Assembly: GCF_002159975.1 (NCBI RefSeq)
Contig: NZ_NFJR01000003.1
Span: 270,414 to 334,413 of the forward strand
DNA length: 64,000 nt
Reading direction: 5' to 3'
Source of the DNA: Barnesiella sp. An22
GTDB lineage: Bacteria > Bacteroidota > Bacteroidia > Bacteroidales > Barnesiellaceae
Positions 54,922-61,591 of the stretch are shown one piece after another; the stretch's first letter is position 1, and each line of letters begins with the position of its first letter. Under the pieces are notes generated by a model. The model did not search any database and had not been told where the DNA came from. It saw nothing but the letters and a program-made list of their open reading frames with translations. The position numbers and the translations under genes were made by a program.

Positions 54922-56955
54922 TTATTTACCAATGTATGAAGCTATTTCGTGCGCAATATGATCGGGTGTAAAGCCCAATTTCTCGTCGAGCACCTTATAG
55001 GGAGCCGAATAACCGAAGCGGTCCAGCCCGTAAATCTTACCACCTGTACCCACAACCGGCAACAGCGTCGAGGGCAAACCGGCCGTCAACCCGAATACGG
55101 GCAAGCCGGCAGGGATTACAGCCTCGCGATACGACTGCGGCTGGTCGAGGAAGAGCCCGATCGAGGGCACCGATACGATTTGTACTTTTACTCCCTGACC
55201 GTGCAGTATCTCGCTCGCACCGACCAGAGTCGACACCTCTGAACCGTTGGCAACCAGCACCACATCGGGGTTCTCGTCGCGCATCAACACATAGGCGCCC
55301 TTCTCGGCCTGCAAGGCATCGGCATAACGGTTGCCCGTAGCCGAAGGCAGGTCGGGCACATCCTGCCGCGACAGAATCAAGGCCGTAGGCGTATCGTTGT
55401 TCTCCATCGCCAGCTTCCAGGCGACCAACGTCTCGGCACTGTCGGCCGGGCGCAACACCAATACGCTGTTCTTTCCGCTGTGGTTTTTCAGCTGTTCCAA
55501 AAGCCGGATTTGTGCCTCTTGCTCTACGGGCTCGTGAGTAGGACCATCTTCGCCCACCCGGAATGCGTCGTGTGTCCACACATACTTCACCGGCAGCTCC
55601 ATCAAGGCAGCCATGCGCACGGCAGGTTTCATATAGTCCGAGAATACAAAGAAGGTACCGCAAGCGGCCTGCATGCCGCCGTGCAGCAAAATGCCGTTCA
55701 TAATCGAAGCCATGGTGAGCTCGGCTACACCGGCGTGCAGGAAGGCACCTTTGAAATTTCCTTTCGAGAAAGCACCGGTCTTTTTCAAGAAGGCCTCGGT
55801 CTTGTCCGAGTTGGCCAGGTCGGCCGACGAAACCACCATATTTTTCACCCGCTCGCCCAGATACGAAAGCACGTTGGCCGAAGCCGTACGGGTAGCCACA
55901 TTGGGCTTGTACTCAATCGAAGCGAAATCGAGTTCGGGCAATTTGCCGGCATAGAAGTCGTGCAGCTCGGCAGCCAGTTCGGGATTCTCCTTCTCCCAGG
56001 CAGCCTGCACGGCCTTGCGCTCGGCGACAATCTTTTTCAGCTCCTCGGCCCGACGGGCATACAGGTCAACCACCTCGGGGAATATCACGAACGGATTCTC
56101 TACGTTTCCGCCCAAATTTTCAACCGTCTTTTCGTACGAAGCGCCCGATTTGCTCAAGGGTTGCCCGTGCGTAGAATATTTACCTTCGAACTTCTCGCCT
56201 GTAGCCGTCACGCAGCCACGGCCCATGATGGTCTTGCCAATGATGAGCGTGGGGCGTTCGGTCTCGCGGTTGGCCAGAGCCAAGGCATCGCGAATGGCCG
56301 CAGGGTCGCACCCGTCTATCTCGATGACATTCCAGTTCCACGCCCGATATTTGGCAGCCGTATCTTCGTCGGTCACCGCATCGGTATCGGTCGAGAGCTG
56401 CACGTCGTTGCTGTCGAAAAACATAATCAGGTTGTGCAACCCCAGGAACCCGGCTACACGACCGGCTCCCTGCGAAATCTCTTCCTGTATACCACCGTCG
56501 GAGATGAACGCATAGATCTTATGGCTGCACCACTCGCCGAAACGAGCAGCCATGAAGCGCTCGGCAATCGCTGCGCCCACAGCCATCGTGTGCCCCTGCC
56601 CCAGCGGACCCGAGGTATTTTCGATACCATGTTTCACATCGACTTCGGGGTGCCCCGGCGTAATGCTGCCCCACTGGCGGAACGATTTCAAATCGTCCAT
56701 CGTATAGAAACCCGCCATCGCCAGCACGCTGTACAACATAGGGGACATGTGCCCGGGATCCAGGAAGAAACGGTCCCGATTGATCCATTGCGGATCCTCA
56801 GGATCATACACCAGAAACTCGGAATACAACACATTGGTAAAATCGGCACCACCCATGGCTCCGCCGGGGTGTCCCGATTTGGCCTTTTCAACCATTGCTG
56901 CCGTCAATACTCTTATATTGTCAGCCGCTCTGTTCAACAAGCTCGTATCGTTCAT
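54922..56955 (-). CDS. tkt: Transketolase
   Basis: 677 residues, full length. It moves two-carbon units between sugar phosphates in the pentose phosphate pathway with thiamine diphosphate. Motifs in order: SGHPGGAMG (about 28-36), GHMSPMLYSVLAM, GPLGQGHTMAVGAAIAERF, SDGGIQEEISQG (TPP/Mg binding, about 155-166), then the pyrimidine domain with HDAFRVGEDGPTHEPVEQ (about 460-477). The ATG at 56955 follows a -7 element (TATTTTTG, 56976-56969) by only about 13 bases, so the leader is very short. It lies downstream of the sugar permease gene, separated by a terminator. Confidence 0.97.
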   Translation of the reverse strand: MNDTSLLNRAADNIRVLTAAMVEKAKSGHPGGAMGGADFTNVLYSEFLVYDPEDPQWINRDRFFLDPGHMSPMLYSVLAMAGFYTMDDLKSFRQWGSITPGHPEVDVKHGIENTSGPLGQGHTMAVGAAIAERFMAARFGEWCSHKIYAFISDGGIQEEISQGAGRVAGFLGLHNLIMFFDSNDVQLSTDTDAVTDEDTAAKYRAWNWNVIEIDGCDPAAIRDALALANRETERPTLIIGKTIMGRGCVTATGEKFEGKYSTHGQPLSKSGASYEKTVENLGGNVENPFVIFPEVVDLYARRAEELKKIVAERKAVQAAWEKENPELAAELHDFYAGKLPELDFASIEYKPNVATRTASANVLSYLGERVKNMVVSSADLANSDKTEAFLKKTGAFSKGNFKGAFLHAGVAELTMASIMNGILLHGGMQAACGTFFVFSDYMKPAVRMAALMELPVKYVWTHDAFRVGEDGPTHEPVEQEAQIRLLEQLKNHSGKNSVLVLRPADSAETLVAWKLAMENNDTPTALILSRQDVPDLPSATGNRYADALQAEKGAYVLMRDENPDVVLVANGSEVSTLVGASEILHGQGVKVQIVSVPSIGLFLDQPQSYREAVIPAGLPVFGLTAGLPSTLLPVVGTGGKIYGLDRFGYSAPYKVLDEKLGFTPDHIAHEIASYIGK

Positions 56956-56968
56956 GGAATTTTTTTTA

Positions 56969-56976
56969 CAAAAATA
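56969..56976 (-). promoter_or_regulatory. -7 element for tkt
   Basis: Minus-strand TATTTTTG, a perfect TAnnTTTG close to the start codon; a TTTG lies 24 bases further upstream, slightly long for the spacer. Confidence 0.5.
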
Positions 56977-57019
56977 ATACAATTCGCGAGTATAAACCTA
57001 CAAAAACAGACAAAAGTTC

Positions 57020-57063
57020 TCAAAAAGAAAAAGAGAGCGAGGCTCCGGCCCCACTCTCTTTTA
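57020..57063 (-). terminator. Terminator of the sugar permease gene
   Basis: Minus-strand AAAGAGAG...CTCTCTTT stem with an inner GGCC pair, followed by TTCTTTTTGAG. Confidence 0.75.
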
Positions 57064-57095
57064 TCTATATATTTATGCGATAGACAAATAGTCGA

Positions 57096-58580
57096 TCAAT
57101 CTTCGGTAGGAATATCGGTATTGACATTCTTGCAACCGATCAGGCCATAGTACAGCAGGTATGCCAACATGGCAATTACCAGCCAGTAGCTGGCCAGGTA
57201 GCCGAAGCTGCCCGAGAGCATGTTCTGGATAAACGGCATCACACCGCCACCCACTACCATGGCCATGAAGATACCCGAAGCCTTGGCCGTGTATTTGCCC
57301 AGACCTTCGACTGCGAGGTTGAAGATACCACCCCACATCACCGAGGTGCACAGACCGCAGAGTACCAGGAAGAGGGCACTCAGGGGAACCTTGGGCGTTT
57401 CGAGCGATTTCATCACCGACTCGGGAGTCATCTTCTCCGTAGCCAAGGCTGCGGCATTTTGCTCCAGGAATTCGGCAGAGGGATTGGCCACGAAAGCCTC
57501 GGCCTCGGCAGCCGGGATACCGGCATTCTCCAGAAGCTCGACGGTCTTTTTGGCCGGGTCGTATACAAACTTCGGTACATCGAAACCTACGGTTTTAGGC
57601 GTGAAGATGGCAATCAACGTGAGGACAATGGCTACCGACGAAACGGCTATCAACTGAGCGCGGGTCGAAACCTTGCCGCTGATCAAGCTACTCAAGAAAC
57701 GGCCTACCAGCATCAGCAACCAGTAGATGGCCACGATGGCACCACCGATGGCGGCCCCGTTCACCAGAATACCGGCACCCTTGGCACTCGTATCGGCCAT
57801 GAAGAAGTTCAACTGAGCGGGGATACCTACCTCGATACCTACATAGAGGAAGATGGCAATCACACCCAGCAACGTGTGACGGAAGGCCAGCGGGCTATGC
57901 TCGAATTTCTCTTGGGGCTCACCCTTCTTGGCCAGGTGAGGTTCAGGGATGGCAATCGCCGAGATGATAATGAACGAAACGGCAAACACGGCCATGGCGA
58001 TGAAGAGCAGCGGAGTCACGTCGCTCATGGCGGTCTTGTCGGTTACCGAACCGATGAGCACACCCACGAAGAGCGGGGTAAGCGTAGCGGCCAGCGAGTT
58101 GAGGGTACCACCGGTTTGAATCAACTGGTTACCTTTGTTACCGCCACCACCGAGCAGGTTCAGCATGGGGTTTACCACGGTGTTGAGCATACATACGCAG
58201 AAACCGCAGATGAAGGCACCCAACAGATAGATAATCAGGTTCAGATACACCTCTTGTCCCCCTACGGAGAAGAGAGCCGTATCGGCACCCACAACACTCG
58301 ACAAATACTGAATAAAGAGGCCCACGAAACCTACGGCCATAGCCGTAAGAGCTGTTTTCTTGTAGCCGATTTTCACCAGCATCGTACCCGCAGGTACACC
58401 CATAAACAGATAGGCCAAAAAGTTCATCATGTTACCCATCATGCCGGCCCACGAATACTGGTTACCCCAGATAAGTCCGAACGGTGCCGCCAGATTGGTG
58501 ACGAAAGCAATCATTGCAAACAGGAACATCATTGCGATAATGGCAATAATTTTCCCCTTGTTTTTCTGATCTGTACTCAT
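57096..58580 (-). CDS. MFS sugar permease, FHS family (fucose / glucose-galactose permease type)
   Basis: 494 residues with about 12 transmembrane helices. The MFS/FHS features include the N-terminal NLAAPFGLIWGNQYSW, the first-loop VPAGTMLVKIGYKKTA and helix 5 FCVCMLNTVVNPMLNLLGGG with QTGGTLNSLAATLTPLFVG. A hydrophilic insertion of about 60 residues (PAAEAEAFVANPSAEFLEQN and around, about 345-405) sits between late helices, unusual in length. A proton-coupled monosaccharide importer is likely; the sugar is not certain. The operator-like palindrome shared with the glycogen operon lies 167 bases before the start. Confidence 0.92.
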   Translation of the reverse strand: MSTDQKNKGKIIAIIAMMFLFAMIAFVTNLAAPFGLIWGNQYSWAGMMGNMMNFLAYLFMGVPAGTMLVKIGYKKTALTAMAVGFVGLFIQYLSSVVGADTALFSVGGQEVYLNLIIYLLGAFICGFCVCMLNTVVNPMLNLLGGGGNKGNQLIQTGGTLNSLAATLTPLFVGVLIGSVTDKTAMSDVTPLLFIAMAVFAVSFIIISAIAIPEPHLAKKGEPQEKFEHSPLAFRHTLLGVIAIFLYVGIEVGIPAQLNFFMADTSAKGAGILVNGAAIGGAIVAIYWLLMLVGRFLSSLISGKVSTRAQLIAVSSVAIVLTLIAIFTPKTVGFDVPKFVYDPAKKTVELLENAGIPAAEAEAFVANPSAEFLEQNAAALATEKMTPESVMKSLETPKVPLSALFLVLCGLCTSVMWGGIFNLAVEGLGKYTAKASGIFMAMVVGGGVMPFIQNMLSGSFGYLASYWLVIAMLAYLLYYGLIGCKNVNTDIPTED

Positions 58581-58704
58581 TTTATAAGATTTTAATTTTA
58601 ATGTATTTAGAATAATATAAATGTCTCTATTGATATATGTGTGTGTCTATTCACGTGAATTCTTTTTCGGCCTTCTGTTTTTCTGGAAAACTTAAAATTA
58701 AGGA

Positions 58705-58712
58705 CAAAAGTA
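58705..58712 (-). promoter_or_regulatory. -7 element for the sugar permease
   Basis: Minus-strand TACTTTTG matches TAnnTTTG; a TTCG at 58734-58731 is a weak -33 box at 18 bases. A second TATATTTG (58747-58740) touches the palindrome. Confidence 0.55.
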
Positions 58713-58746
58713 ATGCTTATTATTCAGCTACGAACACAACAAATAT

Positions 58747-58760
58747 ATGTTCTTAAACAT
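58747..58760. promoter_or_regulatory. Perfect palindrome ATGTT-CTTA-AACAT upstream of the sugar permease
   Basis: All 14 bases identical to the site at 39285-39298, centred about 55 bases upstream of the predicted start of transcription. Confidence 0.7.
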
Positions 58761-58805
58761 AAATTTCATGGTCAAACACTCTTTCAAGCAGACGAGCGGG
58801 CCTGC

Positions 58806-59477
58806 TCAATAGACCCGCTCGCCGAATATCGAAGTACCTATGCGCACCAGCGTACTGCCATGCCGCAGAGCCAGCCGGTAGTCGTGCGACATACCCATCG
58901 ACAGCTCGGTAAAGGCTGCAGCGTCGACCGTACCCGAGGCCCTCAGTTCGTCAAACAGACTCTTCAGCTCGCCGAACTCCCGGTCTACCTCGGTCTCGTC
59001 GTCGGTGAGCGTGGCCATACCCATGAGACCGCACACCCGCACATGCGGATACCGCTCCAGGGGCTTCCCGCTCAGCCACTCGCGGCACGACTCGGGGGTG
59101 AATCCATACTTGCTCTCCTCGCGGGCCACATGTATCTCGAGCAGACAATCGACCACCCGGCCGCACTTGGTTGCCTCGCTGTCGATCACACCCAGCAGCT
59201 TCTCGCTGTCGACACTGTGAATGAGGGAGATGAAGGGGACGATATATTTCACCTTGTTGGTTTGCAGGTGGCCTATGAAGTGCCACTCGATATCCTTGGG
59301 CAGCGCCTCGTACTTGCCCACGAGCTCCTGCACCCGGCTCTCGCCAAAGATGCGTTGTCCCGACTCGTAGGCCTCCATCAGGGCCTCGGCGGGGTGAAAC
59401 TTCGACACGGCCACCAGGCGGGTACCCGCCGGCAGCTCCTGTCGTATGTTGGCTATATGTTGCGCGATTTCGTTCAT
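58806..59477 (-). CDS. YggS/PLPBP-family pyridoxal phosphate-binding protein
   Basis: 223 residues, a one-domain PLP TIM barrel related to alanine racemase N-terminal domains. The PLP lysine lies in LVAVSKFHP (about 21-29). Further family marks are FGESRVQEL, WHFIGHLQTNKVKYI (about 65-79), GLMGMATL and ELSMGMSHDYRLAL. It keeps PLP and amino-acid pools in balance and has no known enzyme activity. The ATG shares its A with the TGA of the DUF4494 gene, so the pair is translationally coupled. A weak hairpin spans its stop (58794-58820). Confidence 0.95.
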   Translation of the reverse strand: MNEIAQHIANIRQELPAGTRLVAVSKFHPAEALMEAYESGQRIFGESRVQELVGKYEALPKDIEWHFIGHLQTNKVKYIVPFISLIHSVDSEKLLGVIDSEATKCGRVVDCLLEIHVAREESKYGFTPESCREWLSGKPLERYPHVRVCGLMGMATLTDDETEVDREFGELKSLFDELRASGTVDAAAFTELSMGMSHDYRLALRHGSTLVRIGTSIFGERVY

Positions 59478-59941
59478 CACTCTTTCGGTCGGTCCTCCTC
59501 CTGCGTCTTGCCTTCGGGATTAAACGGATAGACATCCATGAGCGGGGTCTCGGCAATCGACACGATTACCCAGTCGGCCATGGTGCCCTTCATGCCGGCA
59601 TTCAGATTCTTGAGTGCGGTCTCAAAGTCGGCAGCCTGCACCAGCATGTACGATGCGGTGCGTTTCTCCATGCCGCTCTTCTCGTCGAGGGTGATGAAAT
59701 TGATTTTACACTTGTACCAGCGGTCGCCCGTCTCGTCGAAGAAGAGCTCGCTGAAGTTGGCCCGCTTCACGGCCGACACCGAAAACTCGCCCGAGATAAA
59801 GGGCGACACCTCTTCGATGATGCGCGCCTCGGCCTCGGTAAAGGAGAGGGCATCGACCAGATAGGGTTCCGTTACTTTCTTCTGCATGCCGTTTTCCAGC
59901 ATCTTGTCATATTTGACTCTGCATTCAAACCAGTTTGCCAT
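59477..59941 (-). CDS. DUF4494 domain-containing protein
   Basis: 154 residues, nearly all one domain starting MANWFECRVKYDKMLENGMQ. Further marks are VTEPYLVDALSFTEAEARI and the middle RWYKCKINFITLDEKSG. The family is found almost only in Bacteroidota and has no assigned function. It is coupled to yggS downstream, an arrangement that suggests, but does not show, a shared role. It begins 13 bases after the terminator of the deaminase gene, so it depends on read-through or a promoter not seen. Confidence 0.9.
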   Translation of the reverse strand: MANWFECRVKYDKMLENGMQKKVTEPYLVDALSFTEAEARIIEEVSPFISGEFSVSAVKRANFSELFFDETGDRWYKCKINFITLDEKSGMEKRTASYMLVQAADFETALKNLNAGMKGTMADWVIVSIAETPLMDVYPFNPEGKTQEEDRPKE

Positions 59942-59953
59942 ACGTTTCTATTC

Positions 59954-59979
59954 AAAAAAAGGAGGTGCTGCGCACCCCC
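59954..59979 (-). terminator. Terminator of the nucleoside deaminase gene
   Basis: Minus-strand GGGGGTGC-GCA-GCACCTCC (one G-U) followed by T7. Confidence 0.88.
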
Positions 59980-59997
59980 GGTGGTTCGTTATATCGG

Positions 59998-60468
59998 TTA
60001 ATATTCTATTTTGTCGCTTTTGTTCTCCCACTTCTCGAAAGCCTTGATGGCCTCGTCGTGCATGAGGGGGATGGCCTTCAAGTGCCGCTCATCCATCGGC
60101 AGAGCCAACTCGTCGTAAATAAACGAGTCGTCGAACCCGATAGCCTTGGCATCGGCCTTGGTGTTGCCGTAATAGACCTTGTCGAGGTGCGCCCAATAGA
60201 TGGCCCCCAGACACATGGGGCAGGGCTCGCACGAGGTGTATATCTCGCACCCGCTCAGGTCGAAGGTACCCAGCACGCGAGCCGCCTCGCGAATGGCATT
60301 CACCTCGGCATGAGCCGTGGGGTCGTTCGAGGCCGTCACCCGATTGGCACCCCGGGCGATTATCCGGCCATCCTTCACGATTACGGCACCGAAGGGACCG
60401 CCGCCGTGGTCGATATTGTCGAGCGAAAGCTCTATGGCCTCGCGCATAAAGGTATCTTTCTCACACAT
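59998..60468 (-). CDS. Nucleoside/guanine deaminase (cytidine deaminase-like fold)
   Basis: 156 residues. The zinc site is complete: THAEVNAIREAA (His and catalytic Glu, about 60-71) and SCEPCPMCLGAIYWA (two Cys, about 90-104). The N-terminal FGAVIVKDGRIIARGAN fits the GuaD branch, which deaminates guanine to xanthine, rather than tRNA-adenosine deaminase TadA; the choice is an inference. A GTG nine codons upstream is possible but the ATG at 60468 matches relatives. It has its own full promoter and terminator. Confidence 0.9.
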   Translation of the reverse strand: MCEKDTFMREAIELSLDNIDHGGGPFGAVIVKDGRIIARGANRVTASNDPTAHAEVNAIREAARVLGTFDLSGCEIYTSCEPCPMCLGAIYWAHLDKVYYGNTKADAKAIGFDDSFIYDELALPMDERHLKAIPLMHDEAIKAFEKWENKSDKIEY

Positions 60469-60551
60469 ATCTTCTCTATTAAAAAGCTCAAACACGCGGT
60501 GCCGGGTTCCCGACAGACCGCCTCAAGGGTGCATCTTCCCTCTTGGGTATA

Positions 60552-60582
60552 CAAAGATACGAATCAAATCGGGAGAAACAAA
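60552..60582 (-). promoter_or_regulatory. Promoter of the nucleoside deaminase gene
   Basis: On the minus strand TTTG (60582-60579), 19 bases, TATCTTTG (60559-60552): a full consensus match. Confidence 0.85.
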
Positions 60583-60619
60583 AGAACTCCCGCCGAAAAA
60601 GAGCCGCCCGCCTCCGATT

Positions 60620-61237
60620 TCAATCGGCATCGGCCGCCTCCTTCAGGCTCCGGTTCACCTGGTCGATATAGTCGAGCAGTTCGTCGCGCCCGCTCCCCCG
60701 CTCCGACGAGGTAGCAAAGATGGGCGGCAACTCCTCCCACGTCTCGAGCAGCACCTGTTTGTAGTGCTCGATGCCCGACTTGAGGGCCACGGGCCCCACC
60801 TTGTCGGTCTTGGTAAAGACGATGGCAAAAGGCACGCCGTTCTCGCCCAACCAGTGTATGAAGTCGAGGTCTATCTGTTGCGGCTTGTGACGACAGTCGA
60901 GCAGCACAAACAGGCAGGTGAGCTCCTGACGATGGAGGGCATACCCCTCGATCATCTTGCGCAGTGCCTCGCGGCTCTCCTTGCCCCGGCGGGCATAGCC
61001 GTAGCCGGGCAGGTCGACCAGATACCAGCTGTTGTCGATGAGAAAGTGGTTGATGAGCATCGTCTTTCCCGGCGTGGCCGAGGTCATGGCCAACCCCTTC
61101 TGCCGGGTGAGCATGTTGATGAGCGACGACTTCCCCACGTTGGAGCGTCCGATAAAGGCATACTCGGGCAACCGATGCGACGGGCAATCCTGCACCCGAC
61201 TGCTGCTCACCACAAACTTGGCGTTTTTTATCTCCAT
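60620..61237 (-). CDS. engB: Ribosome biogenesis GTP-binding protein YihA/EngB
   Basis: 205 residues, normal length. GTPase motifs: [14 protein letters not shown] (G1, about 28-41), SATPGKT (G2, about 53-59), [10 protein letters not shown] (G3, about 72-81), FTKTDK (G4) and ATSSERG (G5). It acts in 50S subunit assembly. A -7 box (TATATTTG, 61277-61270) lies 33 bases upstream. The BspA-like gene is upstream on the same strand behind a 354-bp gap. Confidence 0.97.
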   Translation of the reverse strand: MEIKNAKFVVSSSRVQDCPSHRLPEYAFIGRSNVGKSSLINMLTRQKGLAMTSATPGKTMLINHFLIDNSWYLVDLPGYGYARRGKESREALRKMIEGYALHRQELTCLFVLLDCRHKPQQIDLDFIHWLGENGVPFAIVFTKTDKVGPVALKSGIEHYKQVLLETWEELPPIFATSSERGSGRDELLDYIDQVNRSLKEAADAD

Positions 61238-61269
61238 ATCAATCTCTTTTTTCAGATGTTCAGGGAGGA

Positions 61270-61277
61270 CAAATATA
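61270..61277 (-). promoter_or_regulatory. -7 element for engB
   Basis: Minus-strand TATATTTG, a perfect TAnnTTTG. Confidence 0.6.
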
Positions 61278-61281
61278 CTGA

Positions 61282-61470
61282 CTTTTTCCGGATTTCCTAC
61301 TTTCGCCCCCGGTTTGTACGTCGAGGACGATCGGCAACACGCTCAATCTCAACCCGTCGCACAGCATACCGGGTGGATACCGCATCGAGGTGCGGTATGA
61401 CCAGTACGTCACCCCGCGCTGCGACGCGGAACCGGTAGACCGTAAATCATCTATTTATATGTTTATCATT
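61282..61470. other. Unassigned stretch with coding-like composition and a perfect hairpin
   Basis: A plus-strand frame from 61282 stays open for about 60 codons ([20 protein letters not shown] near its middle) but has no start codon and no recognised family. Inside it ATACCGCA pairs perfectly with TGCGGTAT near 61376-61396. It could be a gene remnant or a small structured RNA. With the engB -7 box and the hairpin at 61493 this is all that is seen in the gap 61238-61591. Confidence 0.3.
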
Positions 61471-61492
61471 ATTATAACATGACAAAGCCCCG

Positions 61493-61518
61493 ACTTGTGC
61501 AAGCCAGGGCTTTGTTTT
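61493..61518. terminator. Hairpin between the BspA-like gene and engB
   Basis: CAAAGCCC pairs with GGGCTTTG; a T4 run follows on the plus strand only, although the transcript it should end runs on the minus strand. Confidence 0.5.
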
Positions 61519-61591
61519 ATCCATTCAACAGGTCTCAGGACTGAGGTTATACCTATTTAGACACACCTTCAAGCACTTGAAGAAGAGTCGG

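Noticed and set aside
61376..61396. tRNA-like or other known structured RNA at the perfect hairpin
   Set aside because: No T-loop or acceptor stem pattern; only one stem is visible.
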